A stretch of 64,000 nt of DNA from Virgifigura sp964551315 (lineage in GTDB: Bacteria > Pseudomonadota > Alphaproteobacteria > Dongiales > Dongiaceae). Below are positions 44,062 through 54,916 of this stretch, in pieces; the stretch's first letter is position 1, and every line of letters begins with the position of its first letter. Location: contig CAZKCM010000011.1 in NCBI GenBank assembly GCA_964551315.1, positions 23,231-87,230 on the forward strand, written 5' to 3'. The notes below the pieces were generated by a model. The model did not search any database and was not told where the DNA came from. It was given only the letters and a program-made list of their open reading frames with translations. The position numbers and the translations under genes were made by a program.

Positions 44062-45045
44062 TCAGAACATCGTCTCGAGAACGCGGTCCGGCGGGCGGTG
44101 GCCGTCGATGAAGGTCTTGATGTTGATGATGACCTTCTCGCCCATATCGATGCGGCCCTCGATGGTGGCCGAGCCCATATGCGGCAGCAGGACGACGTTG
44201 TCGAGCTTCAACAGTTTCGGGTTGATTGCCGGCGCATGCTCGAAAACGTCGAGGCCGGCGCCGGCGATCTCGCCCCGCTGGAGCATGCGGGCGAGCGCGT
44301 TCTCATCGATCACCTCGCCGCGCGAGGTGTTGACGACGTAGGCGTGGCGCTGCAGCAGCTTCAGCCGGCGGGCCGAGAGCAGGTGGAAGGTCGCCGGCGT
44401 GTGCGGGCAATTGACCGAGATGATGTCCATCCGCGCCAGCATCTGGTCCAGGCTTTCCCAATAGGTCGCCTCGAGCTCCGCCTCGAGGTCGGGATGGACG
44501 CGGCGGCGGTTGTGGTAATGGATGGCAAGCCCGAAGCCACGGGCACGGCGGGCGACGGCGGTGCCGATGCGGCCCATCCCGATGATTCCGAGCCGCTTGC
44601 CCCAGATCCGGTGACCGAGCATGAAGGTCGGGCCCCAGCCCCGCCACTCGCCGGAGCGGATCAGCCGCTCGCCTTCCGTCAGCCGGCGCGACACGGCGAG
44701 GATCAGCGCCATCGTCATGTCGGCGGTGTCCTCGGTCAGCACGCCCGGGGTGTTGGTGACGGTGATGCCGCGCTGGCGCGCCGTTGGCAGGTCGATGTGG
44801 TCGACCCCCGTGCCGAAAGACGCGATGAGCTTGAGCTGCGGCCCGGCCTGAGAGAGGACCGCCGAATCGATGCGGTCGGTGACCGTCGGCACCAGAACCT
44901 GGGCCGTCTTGACCGCCTCGATGAGCTGGGCCTGCGTCATCGGCTCGTCGGTCAGGTTCAGCCGGACGTCGAACAGTTCCATCATCCGGGTCTCGATGAC
45001 GTCCGGCAACTTGCGCGTGACGACGACAAGCGGTTTCGTGGGCAT
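44062..45045 (-). CDS. D-isomer 2-hydroxyacid dehydrogenase (glyoxylate/hydroxypyruvate reductase type)
   Basis: NAD(P)-linked oxidoreductase, 327 residues. GIIGMGRIGTAVARRA (153-168) binds NAD; NRRR after the second strand suggests NADPH. Substrate Arg is in NTSRGEVID (Arg242) and catalytic His in LPHMGSAT (His289). The catalytic Glu of the family lies in the pattern DVFExEP; here the stretch reads LDVFEHAPAIN, so Ala271 stands in place of that Glu. Closest type is alphaproteobacterial D-glycerate dehydrogenase (GhrB/GyaR-like). The loss may impair hydride transfer. Divergent from the SH3 gene. Confidence 0.85.
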   Translation of the reverse strand: MPTKPLVVVTRKLPDVIETRMMELFDVRLNLTDEPMTQAQLIEAVKTAQVLVPTVTDRIDSAVLSQAGPQLKLIASFGTGVDHIDLPTARQRGITVTNTPGVLTEDTADMTMALILAVSRRLTEGERLIRSGEWRGWGPTFMLGHRIWGKRLGIIGMGRIGTAVARRARGFGLAIHYHNRRRVHPDLEAELEATYWESLDQMLARMDIISVNCPHTPATFHLLSARRLKLLQRHAYVVNTSRGEVIDENALARMLQRGEIAGAGLDVFEHAPAINPKLLKLDNVVLLPHMGSATIEGRIDMGEKVIINIKTFIDGHRPPDRVLETMF

Positions 45046-45274
45046 CGATCAGCTTCCGGGCGGATGCATCTGGACGTGGAATTCCTTGAGAAATCTCCTC
45101 CGGGAATCCCTGCGGCAGCTCGGCGCTTGCCATAGCAAGACGGTTGCCCCTTGTCCAGCCGCGGATTGCTGCGGCCGCGGAAGAGGCACCCGGGTCGGCG
45201 ATCGCGGCGGCTTGACCCGACGGGGCTCGACCGGTAGGTGAGACGAGGGGTCGCGTTAACCATCCGGAGCAGCC

Positions 45275-45853
45275 ATGGCGCGTCTTCCGGCGCGTGCCGG
45301 ACCTTTCCGTCCTCCTGCGCGGTCGAGCCTGCGGCGGCGCCTCGGCGCGCGCATCCGGCTGTCGCTCCTCGCGGCGAGCGTCGCGGTCCCGATGCTGGCC
45401 CCGTCACCCGCCCCAGCCGCCAAAGCGGGCGCAGAGACCGGGCTGCCGGTGCCGCGCTTCGTTTCGCTTCGGTCGGACGAGGTCAATCTGCGGACCGGCC
45501 CCGGCACCAACTACCCGGTCGAGTGGGTCTACGTCCGGCGCCACATGCCGGTGGAGATCATCGCCGAGTTCGATACCTGGCGAAAGATCCGTGACTGGCA
45601 AGGCACGGTCGGCTGGGTCCATCAGAGCCTGCTCGACGGACGGCGCACCGGCATCGTCGTGGGGACGGTGCGAGACATGTTGAGCGCGCCGCAGGCCGAC
45701 GCGGCCCGCACGGTCGCCCGGCTCGAGCCCGGGGTCATTGTCCGGCTTCGGGAATGCCGGCCGGACTGGTGCCTCGTCCGGGTCCAGGAGTTCGAAGGCT
45801 GGCTCCCGCGCGACGCCTTTTGGGGCCTCTATCCGGACGAGACGTTCGATTGA
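45275..45853 (+). CDS. Secreted bacterial SH3 domain protein
   Basis: 192 residues with an Arg-rich N-terminus and a hydrophobic signal segment ending PAPAAKAG at about residue 50. Two SH3_4-type repeats follow: VNLRTGPGTNYPVEWVYVRRHMPVEIIAEFDTWRKIRDWQGTVGWVHQSLL and TVRDMLSAPQADAARTVARLEPGVIVRLRECRPDWCLVRV. This pairing with a 2-hydroxyacid dehydrogenase gene is common in alphaproteobacteria. Probably binds peptidoglycan or envelope components; role unknown. Confidence 0.85.
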   Translation: MARLPARAGPFRPPARSSLRRRLGARIRLSLLAASVAVPMLAPSPAPAAKAGAETGLPVPRFVSLRSDEVNLRTGPGTNYPVEWVYVRRHMPVEIIAEFDTWRKIRDWQGTVGWVHQSLLDGRRTGIVVGTVRDMLSAPQADAARTVARLEPGVIVRLRECRPDWCLVRVQEFEGWLPRDAFWGLYPDETFD

Positions 45854-45871
45854 CCGCCCGGCCGCCGGCGG

Positions 45872-46474
45872 TCAGTCGAAGTCCTTGGCCAAGGCTTGGC
45901 GCACGGCCTCCGGCATCACCGCCATATGGCCATATGTCGGATGGTGGAAGCCGACGATCACCTCCACGTTCGGGATGCGGAACTTCGCGATCTGCTCGGC
46001 GGTGAAGGGGAAGTGGATGAACTGCACCGAAGAGGCCTTGCCGTCGGCGGTGGTGCGATCGACATCGGCCTCCGGCACGCCCGTGACCGTCTCGCCGGCA
46101 ACGCGGATGAAGGCGGTCTCCTCGATCCCGCCGAGGCGGGCGAGAAAACTCTTCCGGCGAATCGGATCGTCAATTTCGAACATCACCGTGGCGACGAGCT
46201 CGCGGCCGTTCGGAATGAGCGGACCGTAAGCCCGGAGTTCGTCCTCGATCTGCTCCTCTCCGCCTTTCTCGATATACAGCATCTCGTGGATCTGGAGCCA
46301 CATGCTGTCGTAGCTCTCGAAGTGGAAGGTCGCCACCGGCCCGACTTCGAGCCGCCGGTCCCGCTTCTTGTCCAGGATCGCCCGGCGGCGTTCCTTGCGA
46401 ATCTTGGCGTACTCCTCCATTGGCAGAATGTCGGCACGCGTGATCTGGCGCTTTTCCGCCGTCATTTCGGTCAT
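45872..46474 (-). CDS. DUF3501 family protein
   Basis: 200 residues, soluble. It has the family's start ITRADILPMEEYAKIRKERRRAILDKKRDRRLEVGPVATFHFESYDSMWLQIHEML and the C-terminal HHPTYGHMAVMPEAVRQALAKDF. DUF3501 genes are found beside HdrD/GlpC-like Fe-S proteins and rubrerythrin; here those are separated from it by a transglutaminase-like gene on the other strand. A role in iron or peroxide stress is inferred from that association. No cofactor motif is visible. Confidence 0.85.
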   Translation of the reverse strand: MTEMTAEKRQITRADILPMEEYAKIRKERRRAILDKKRDRRLEVGPVATFHFESYDSMWLQIHEMLYIEKGGEEQIEDELRAYGPLIPNGRELVATVMFEIDDPIRRKSFLARLGGIEETAFIRVAGETVTGVPEADVDRTTADGKASSVQFIHFPFTAEQIAKFRIPNVEVIVGFHHPTYGHMAVMPEAVRQALAKDFD

Positions 46475-46689
46475 CGCTCGACCCTCCTCGTATCGTCCTT
46501 CGTAGACAGTCTGTGCGTCGGGCCGGTCCCGGAAACCGGGCCGTAACAGGAGCCGGCCGCGCCGGTCATCTTTCGTTCACCAAGCCTCGAAAGGAGATGT
46601 TGAGGCTGCCGTGAGACCCTTCTTCCCGGTCGCCGTGCAACGCGGTGCGGGCACCGCGTCGCACGGCGCATCAAGGGGGAACGGGGCCC

Positions 46690-47427
46690 ATGACATCGCT
46701 GCTGCCGCGACGGAACCTGCTGGTCGCCCTGGGACTGGCACTTGCGGCGACCGGCGTCGGCGGGCCGTTCGGCGCCGCCCGACGCGCCGCCGCAGCGGTC
46801 GGGACGGCCGCCGTCCCGGAGGCAGGCCTCAACGACTTCGAGGACGTCACGCGGCCGCCGCGGGCCCGTCCGGGCCTGTTCAACAGCCGCGAATCGGCCC
46901 TGGAGGGGCTGCTGTCGCTGATGCCGAAGGCGGCGGCGCTTCGCATCAGCCTGGCCAACGATACGGCCGCGCTGGTGCCGGCCGGAACCGGAGGACCGGG
47001 CGCGTGGATGACCCGCTGGAACGCTCTCCTGGCCGAACTCCGCGGCGCCGAACCGATGGCCCAGCTTGTCGCCGTCAACAACTTCCTCAACAAGGTGGCC
47101 TACGTCTCCGATCGGCGGAACTATCACGTCGACGACTATTGGGCGACACCGGCCGAGTTCTTCGCCGCGGGCGGAGACTGCGAGGACTACGCGCTCGCCA
47201 AGTTCGTCTCGCTGTATCGGCTCGGCTATCATGAGGATCGGCTGCGGGTCGCAATCGTGTATGACGAGATGCGGCGCATGCATCACGCCTTTCTCGCCGT
47301 GTATCTCGCCGACGACATCTACCTGCTCGACAATCAGATCGAAGCCGTGACGTCGCACCGCCAGGTCTCCCACTACCGCCCCATCTGCTCGTTCGACAGC
47401 CGCCGGCTCTGGGTTCACGCCGCCTGA
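46690..47427 (+). CDS. BTLCP family transglutaminase-like cysteine proteinase
   Basis: 245 residues, with a twin-arginine-like/signal N-terminus (LLPRRNLLVALGLALAATGVG). The DUF920/BTLCP domain has the catalytic Cys in AAGGDCEDYALAKF, His in MRRMHHAFLAVYL and Asp in YLLDNQIEAVTS, in the transglutaminase order Cys-His-Asp. LapG, a family member, cleaves a biofilm adhesin, but no LapD/LapA partner is in the window. It lies on the plus strand between the HdrD-like and DUF3501 genes, breaking a usual minus-strand grouping. Confidence 0.87.
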   Translation: MTSLLPRRNLLVALGLALAATGVGGPFGAARRAAAAVGTAAVPEAGLNDFEDVTRPPRARPGLFNSRESALEGLLSLMPKAAALRISLANDTAALVPAGTGGPGAWMTRWNALLAELRGAEPMAQLVAVNNFLNKVAYVSDRRNYHVDDYWATPAEFFAAGGDCEDYALAKFVSLYRLGYHEDRLRVAIVYDEMRRMHHAFLAVYLADDIYLLDNQIEAVTSHRQVSHYRPICSFDSRRLWVHAA

Positions 47428-47467
47428 GATCCGGCTTGGCGCCGCGGCGGCAAGGCCGGCCCGCCGC

Positions 47468-48808
47468 CTAAAGGCCGTAAGCGCGGGCGAACAGCTCGAT
47501 CGGGTGCATCGCCTGCCCGGTCCGGGGCGACGCGTCGCCATCCAGCCGCTCCATGCCCTGCAGGATGTGCGCACCGGCCAGCGGGCATTCCGAGGCAACG
47601 AAGGCCTTCCCGCTCTTCTGCGCCTGACGGGCCACCGGCTTGCCGACCTTGAGCGCCGTCGGGAAGTGCTCCTTCATGACGCCCCAGGAGCCCCCGTGGC
47701 CCGAGCAGCGCTCGATCACCGCCACATCCGGCTCCGGGATCAGCCGCAGCATCTCGGCTGCCTTCTGGCCCATGTTCTGGGCGCGGGCGTGACAGGCGAT
47801 GTGCAGTGCGACGCCGCCCTCCAGCGGCTTCAGCCCGTCCGCGAGACCCTCCTTGCGGGCGATGTCGACGACATACTCGCTGACGTCGAAGGTCGCCTTG
47901 GAGAGCCGCTTCACCGCCTCGTCCCCGGGCAGGATCAGCGGCCACTCGAACTTCAGCATCAGCGCGCAGGAGGGGATAAGGGCAATCACGTCGTAGCCCT
48001 TGTCGATCCAGGGTCCGAGCGCCGCCGACACGGTGCGGGCGTTGGCCGCCACCTTGGCGATGTCGCCCTGTTCGAGCTGGGGCATGCCGCAGCAGCTCGG
48101 ATAGACGACCTCGGTCTCGACGCCGTTCTTCGCCAGCACCGCGCGGGTCGCCTCGCCGATGCCGGGGTTGTTGTAGTTGACGAAGCAGGTGGCGTAGAGC
48201 ACCGCCTTGCGGCCATAGGCCGGAGCATCCCGATTGACCTCTGGGGCGGACGCCTTCGCGCGCAGCACGAAGGTCCTGCCGTGGAACTTCGGCAGCGCCG
48301 CTTCGCGGTGGACACCGGCCACCTTCTCCAGCAGCGGGCGCGTCAGCTTGTTTTTCGTGTCGCTCGCCCAGTTCGCAAGGGGCGCGACGGCGCCGGCGAG
48401 GCGGCCGTTGCGGTCCGTCTTCGTCAGCTCCCGCGCCATCCGGTTGGTTTCGCCCCGGCGCAGCTCCGCCGCGCGGTAGCGCAACATCAGATGCGGAAAG
48501 TCGATGTTGAACTCATGCGGCGGAACGTAGGGGCACTTCGTCATGAAGCACATGTCGCAGAGCGTGCAGGCATCCACCACGCTCTTGAAGTCCGTGCTCT
48601 CGACCGAGTCCAGTTCGCCCGTGCTCGATTCGTCGATCAGATCGAACAGGCGGGGAAAGCTGTCGCAAAGATTGAAGCAGCGCCGACAGCCGTGACAGAT
48701 GTCGAAGACACGGCGGAGCTCCGCGTCGAGCTTCTCCGGATCGGTGAAATCCGGCTCCTCCCAGGCGATCGGATGGCGGGTCGGGGCGTCGAGGCTGCCT
48801 TCTCTCAT
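47468..48808 (-). CDS. HdrD/GlpC-like Fe-S protein with two CCG domains
   Basis: 446 residues from the ATG at 48808 (a TTG three codons upstream is possible). N-terminal cluster motifs are CHGCRRCFNLCDSF (about 37-50) and CTLCDMCFMTKCPY, two 4Fe-4S ferredoxin-like sites. Two CCG-type regions follow: YATCFVNYNNPG...YPSCCGMPQLEQGD and ACHARAQNMG...ERCSGHGGSWG, with an additional SCALML. Genes of this type are found next to rubrerythrin and DUF3501, and an electron-transfer role for peroxide detoxification is plausible. It follows rubrerythrin by about 212 bp. Confidence 0.86.
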   Translation of the reverse strand: MREGSLDAPTRHPIAWEEPDFTDPEKLDAELRRVFDICHGCRRCFNLCDSFPRLFDLIDESSTGELDSVESTDFKSVVDACTLCDMCFMTKCPYVPPHEFNIDFPHLMLRYRAAELRRGETNRMARELTKTDRNGRLAGAVAPLANWASDTKNKLTRPLLEKVAGVHREAALPKFHGRTFVLRAKASAPEVNRDAPAYGRKAVLYATCFVNYNNPGIGEATRAVLAKNGVETEVVYPSCCGMPQLEQGDIAKVAANARTVSAALGPWIDKGYDVIALIPSCALMLKFEWPLILPGDEAVKRLSKATFDVSEYVVDIARKEGLADGLKPLEGGVALHIACHARAQNMGQKAAEMLRLIPEPDVAVIERCSGHGGSWGVMKEHFPTALKVGKPVARQAQKSGKAFVASECPLAGAHILQGMERLDGDASPRTGQAMHPIELFARAYGL

Positions 48809-49020
48809 GGCGTACAATCCATGGTCAGTCCGCGGCCGGCTCTGGCCGGACGCGGCGACGTCCGGCCACTGGACGACCGCCGCCAGACGTCGGACGCCGG
48901 GAATCCGGGCCAGGGGATCTCAAGGAGATCCCCCACCCGGAACGGATCGAAGCGTGTCGGGACTGCCCTTCGCGGCGGAGCGCGCAGGCCCAAGGCCGCG
49001 GGCAGTCGTTCCGCGGACGG

Positions 49021-49440
49021 TTACGACAGGGTTTCGAGCGCCTTCTGGAAGCGGCCCGCGTGAGACTTCTCGGCCTTGGCCAGGGTCTCGAACCAGTCGG
49101 CGATCTCGTCGAAGCCTTCCTCGCGCGCCGTACGCGCCATGCCCGGATACATGTCGGTGTATTCGTGCGTCTCGCCGGCGATCGCAGCCTTCAGGTTGGC
49201 CTCGGTCGAGCCGATCGGCTCACCCGTCGCGGGGTCGCCCACCTCCTCAAGGAACTCGAGATGGCCGTGGGCGTGTCCGGTCTCACCCTCAGCCGTGGAC
49301 CGGAAAACGGCTGCAACGTCGTTGTAGCCCTCGACGTCCGCTTTCTGGGCGAAATAGAGATAGCGACGGTTGGCCTGGCTTTCGCCGGCAAATGCCGCCT
49401 TCAAGTTCTCAAGCGTCTTCGACCCCTTCAACGACGACAT
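49021..49440 (-). CDS. Rubrerythrin (erythrin form without rubredoxin domain)
   Basis: 139 residues, only the ferritin-like diiron domain. Start MSSLKGSKTLENLKAAFAGESQANRRYLYFAQKADVEGY has ligand Glu in AGESQA; TAEGETGHAHGHLEFL has the ExxH pair, and IAGETHEYTDMYPGMARTAREEGFDEIADWFETLAKAEKSHAGRFQ gives the other ligands. The C-terminal CxxC rubredoxin domain of classic rubrerythrin is missing, so electrons must come from a partner, possibly the HdrD-like protein encoded downstream. Reduces hydrogen peroxide. An operator-like palindrome is next to its promoter. Confidence 0.92.
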   Translation of the reverse strand: MSSLKGSKTLENLKAAFAGESQANRRYLYFAQKADVEGYNDVAAVFRSTAEGETGHAHGHLEFLEEVGDPATGEPIGSTEANLKAAIAGETHEYTDMYPGMARTAREEGFDEIADWFETLAKAEKSHAGRFQKALETLS

Positions 49441-49531
49441 GGCAATCTCTCCCTATTCGATGGGCCAGTGCGATCCGCATCCCCGCAAGCCAAACAGGGA
49501 ACAAAGCGGGGAGGAACCGCCTCGCCTGCCC

Positions 49532-49583
49532 CTTATATTGCGCGGGGCACCAAGCTGTCAACAGTTTGGAACGGCTCCAAACT
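49532..49583 (-). promoter_or_regulatory. Promoter and 21-bp operator-like palindrome of the rubrerythrin gene
   Basis: On the minus strand a perfect -35 TTGACA (49556-49561) and -10 TATAAG (49532-49537) are 18 bases apart. Directly upstream of the -35, arms AGTTTGGA and TCCAAACT (49563-49570 and 49576-49583) form a perfect inverted repeat with a five-base spacer. Its position and symmetry suit a dimeric regulator; the next gene encodes Irr, but the repeat is not a clear match to a published Irr box. Confidence 0.65.
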
Positions 49584-49611
49584 AGAACTCAATGAGCGGA
49601 AAGATTTGATC

Positions 49612-50031
49612 TTAGTCTTGCGATTCGCTGACGCGAACGATCACGTCCACCCGCCGCACCTTGGTACCGTCCGGCGGTTCCGGCAGCCGGGCAAGCTCCA
49701 CCCGTTCCCCCGGGATGTCCTGCAGCCGCCCGCTTTCCTCAAAGAAGAAATGGTGGTGGTCGCTGATGTTCGTGTCGAAATAGGAGCGCCCCGGCTCCAC
49801 GACGACCTCCCGCAGCATGCCGAGCGCGGTGAACTGATGGAGGGTGTTGTAGACAGTGGCCAGCGAAACCCGGACGTTGGCCCGAACTGCCTCGTCGTGA
49901 AGCTGCTCGGCACTGACATGCCGGTCACCCTGCTCGAAGAGAAGGCGAGCCAGGGCAAGGCGCTGACGCGTTGGCCGAAGGCCGACCGACTTCAACCGGT
50001 CGAGAGCACGGGTAAAGGGGCGGTTCGTCAT
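49612..50031 (-). CDS. irr: Fur family iron response regulator Irr
   Basis: 139 residues. Helix-turn-helix LRPTRQRLALARLLFEQGDRHVSAEQLHDEAVRANVRVSLATVYNTLHQFTALGMLREVVVEPGRSYFDTN is Fur-type. The motif HHHFFFE (DHHHFFFEESGRL) is the heme- or metal-binding site characteristic of Irr, while the Cys-rich zinc site of Fur is absent. Irr controls heme and iron homeostasis in alphaproteobacteria and is degraded when heme is plentiful. It is upstream of rubrerythrin on the same strand; the palindrome between them may be its operator. Confidence 0.9.
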   Translation of the reverse strand: MTNRPFTRALDRLKSVGLRPTRQRLALARLLFEQGDRHVSAEQLHDEAVRANVRVSLATVYNTLHQFTALGMLREVVVEPGRSYFDTNISDHHHFFFEESGRLQDIPGERVELARLPEPPDGTKVRRVDVIVRVSESQD

Positions 50032-50168
50032 ATCGTTCGATCGGACGCGCCGAATTCTCCCGTAGTGGATTAGAAACCGTAACCTAGCGGCCTTTCTGGA
50101 ACAACTAGAATCTACCGGACCGGGCCGTCAACCCGGACCAGACTGCCGGAACCGGTTGCGCCCGATCG

Positions 50169-51569
50169 TCAATCGCCCGTCTGAATCCGCGTCACCAATT
50201 GTTTCACTGTCGGAATGAATCCGTTGGCGTAGAACGGATCGCTCGCGAAGCGATAGGCGTTGTGCCCGGCGAACATCAGCTGGTTCTCCGTGTCGTCGGA
50301 ATGGCTGATGGCCTGCAGCGTCTTCTGGATGCAGTAGGACCGGGGATCGGCCTTCTTTCCGGTCGTTCCCGCCTCGTTCTGCGCCCAGTTGGAGAACCGG
50401 CAGGCGCTGAGGCAGCCCATGCAATTGATCTGGTCAGTCAGGATTTCCCGCGCCTTGGCCGGCGTCACGAAGATGAGCGTCGAGTCCGGCGTACGCATGG
50501 CCTCGGTGTAGCCCTGGGCGACCCACTCCTCGGCGCGGAGCTTGTCCGCCGCCGTCAGATAGACGAGACGCCCCCGGGCCCCCACGGCGAAGGGCCATTC
50601 ATGCTCGCCGACCGGCGAGCTGCTGTAGGCCACCTGCCGTTCGGACCGGCCGCGCAATTCCTGAATGAAGGGATTGTTCACGGCCGAGGAATAGAAACCG
50701 GTGGGGCTGAACCGGTTGAGGAAGACATCGCCCTCCTTGAGCGTCAGCAGGCGCCGCTTCCAGGCGTCGGAGATCGGGCTCTCCTTGGTCAGCAGCGGGC
50801 GTGTGCCGAACTGGAAGGCGATCGGACCGAGATCCGGGTTGTCGATCCAGTCCTCCCATTCGCGCAGGTACCACACGCCGCCGGCCATCACGATCGGGGT
50901 GTCGGCGAGTCCGCATTCGGTTGCCATCAGCCGGCGCAGTTCGAGAACCCGCGGGAAGGGGGGTTCCGGCCGGTCCGGGTCCTCGCTGTTCGACAGGCCG
51001 TTATGCCCGCCGGCGAGCCACGGGTCTTCGTAGACGACTGCCCCGAGCCACTCCCGGAAGCGGTGATAGGCCCGCTTCCACAGGGCGCGGAACGCCCGCG
51101 CGGAGGAGACGATCGGGTAATAGTAGACCCCGTATTTCGCGCAGATCTCGGCGACCCGGTAAGGCATGCCGGCGCCGCAAGTCACGCCGTGGATCAACCC
51201 CTTCGCGCCGTCCAGCACGCCGTGAAGGATCCGCTCGGACGCACCCATTTCCCACAGGACGTTCATGTGGATGCGGCCTTCGCCGTTCGCGGTCTCATGC
51301 GCGACCCGCGCTTGATAAATACCGCCCCGGATCGCGAAGGCAACGAGCTCCTCATGCCGCTCGCGGCGGGTTTTGCCGTGATAGATCTGCGGGATGAGGT
51401 TGCCGTTTTCGTCGTAGGAATCGGCGTTGACGCCCGAAAAGGTGCCAACCCCCCCGGAAGCCGCCCAGGCGCCCGAGCTCTCGCCGTTGGAGACCGAGAT
51501 GCCCTTCCCACCCTCGACGAGCGGCAGCACTTCGCGTCCCGAGATCACAAGTGGCTTCAGCGCCTTCAC
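50169..51569 (-). CDS. Nitronate monooxygenase-family flavoprotein with C-terminal Cys motif
   Basis: 466 residues. FMN-binding TIM barrel of the NMO/2-nitropropane dioxygenase family: PLVISGREVLPLVEGGKGISVSNGESSGAWAASGGVGTFSG at the N-terminus, PIVMAGGVWYLREWEDWI at the middle and the phosphate-binding FQFGTRPLLTKES. It is longer than standard NMO (about 320-350) because of a C-terminal part that has INCMGCLSACRFSNWAQNE, a clustered set of Cys not present in typical nitronate enzymes, perhaps a metal or Fe-S site. Alone on its transcript, 138 bp upstream of irr's start. Confidence 0.85.
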   Translation of the reverse strand: MKALKPLVISGREVLPLVEGGKGISVSNGESSGAWAASGGVGTFSGVNADSYDENGNLIPQIYHGKTRRERHEELVAFAIRGGIYQARVAHETANGEGRIHMNVLWEMGASERILHGVLDGAKGLIHGVTCGAGMPYRVAEICAKYGVYYYPIVSSARAFRALWKRAYHRFREWLGAVVYEDPWLAGGHNGLSNSEDPDRPEPPFPRVLELRRLMATECGLADTPIVMAGGVWYLREWEDWIDNPDLGPIAFQFGTRPLLTKESPISDAWKRRLLTLKEGDVFLNRFSPTGFYSSAVNNPFIQELRGRSERQVAYSSSPVGEHEWPFAVGARGRLVYLTAADKLRAEEWVAQGYTEAMRTPDSTLIFVTPAKAREILTDQINCMGCLSACRFSNWAQNEAGTTGKKADPRSYCIQKTLQAISHSDDTENQLMFAGHNAYRFASDPFYANGFIPTVKQLVTRIQTGD

Positions 51570-51666
51570 GCGTCCTCCCTCGCCTCAGCCGGAAGCCGAA
51601 GAACTCGGCCCCTCACAGGCTGCTTATAAAGATGGTCTCCAAACAGAAACCATTACCCGGCGCAAG

Positions 51667-52479
51667 TTAAAAAACGGTCCCGGATTTTCCCGATACGGTT
51701 TCGAGGATGGCATCCGGACGGTCGGTAATGATGCAGTCGACCCCCCATCCGATCAACTCGGCCGCCCGCGACGGTTCATTGACCGTGTAAACCGCAAGAC
51801 CATAGCCGCCGCGCCTGATCTCTTGCGCCCAGTCGCGCGTCAGATGGCAGTCGGCGCAATGGACCGTCTGGCAGCCGAGATCAGCCGCGACAGCCGCCCA
51901 ATCGGCCGGCCTGCGCCAAGTCAGCAGGCCGCGCGGCATGTCCTCTGCCTCGTCCCGCGCCGCCGCGAGGCTGGCAAGGGAGAAGCTCGACAGCAGCGGC
52001 CAAGGCCGGTCTTCGGGCCATGCGCGCCGGATCGTCTCGACGGCAACGGTCGCCGTCTCGACTTCGCGGCCCGGGCAGGGCTTGATCTCGACATTGGCAT
52101 GAAGACCGAGTTCAACCAGCAGATCCAGCGCTTGTTCCAGGTCCGGAATCCGGAGACCACGCCACCGCTCGCCGAACCAGGCACCGGCGTCAAGGGCGCG
52201 AAGGTCCCGAAACGCCGTCTCGGCAAGGCGGCCGGAACCGTCGGTGGTGCGCTCCAGCGTCTCGTCATGAAACAGAACGGGGACTCCGTCGGCGGTCAGC
52301 TTGACGTCGAACTCGACCCACCCGACGCCGAGCCGGGCCGCCTCGCGGATTCCCTCGAGCGTATTCTCAGGCGCCGCCGCGGCGGCACCCCGATGCCCGA
52401 TGACCTTGGGGAGCGGGAGAGGCGACGGCCGCGCCGGTCCCGTCCGCCCGGATCCAGGGGGCTTCGCCGCATCACCCAT
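51667..52479 (-). CDS. ugpQ: Glycerophosphodiester phosphodiesterase
   Basis: 270 residues from the ATG at 52479, chosen because of the GGGGCGG before it; an ATG seven codons upstream is the alternative. The catalytic signature VIGHRGAAAAAPENTLEGIREA has HRG...ENT, followed by EFDVKLTADGVPVLFHDETLERTT with the metal ligands and His. C-terminal AVYTVNEPSRAAELIGWGVDCIITDRPD is typical of UgpQ. No signal peptide, so it is cytoplasmic and recycles glycerol-3-phosphate. It lies next to pnp. Confidence 0.93.
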   Translation of the reverse strand: MGDAAKPPGSGRTGPARPSPLPLPKVIGHRGAAAAAPENTLEGIREAARLGVGWVEFDVKLTADGVPVLFHDETLERTTDGSGRLAETAFRDLRALDAGAWFGERWRGLRIPDLEQALDLLVELGLHANVEIKPCPGREVETATVAVETIRRAWPEDRPWPLLSSFSLASLAAARDEAEDMPRGLLTWRRPADWAAVAADLGCQTVHCADCHLTRDWAQEIRRGGYGLAVYTVNEPSRAAELIGWGVDCIITDRPDAILETVSGKSGTVF

Positions 52480-52523
52480 CGTCACCGCCCCTTGCCCCAT
52501 CGGCCGTGCCCGGCGGCCGCCGG

Positions 52524-54653
<2,130 letters not shown>

Positions 54654-54815
54654 TGTCTACCTTCTTCCTTCTAAGGCGCCGCCGTCCCTGACGGACGACA
54701 CCCGGCGGAACGGCGCCCATCGCCTTCCGCCCGGCCGGCAGGGCTGCTTTCAGCCCTGCGCGGCAAACCGGCCGTCGAGCCCATCCCGACAACCGGCCTG
54801 ACCGGACCACGCCGT

Positions 54816-54855
54816 AAAAACAACGCCCGTTCCCGGCTGTTGCCGGGAACGGGCG
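54816..54855 (-). terminator. Strong terminator/attenuator between rpsO and pnp
   Basis: On the minus strand, CGCCCGTTCCCGGC and GCCGGGAACGGGCG form a perfect 14-bp stem with loop AACA, followed by TTGTTTTT. It ends rpsO transcripts; read-through would supply pnp. Confidence 0.9.
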
Positions 54856-54916
54856 AGAAAAGTCGTGTCCGGCCTACGGCCGCCTGCGTCCTCTGTTGCG
54901 CCAGCGGCCATATTCC

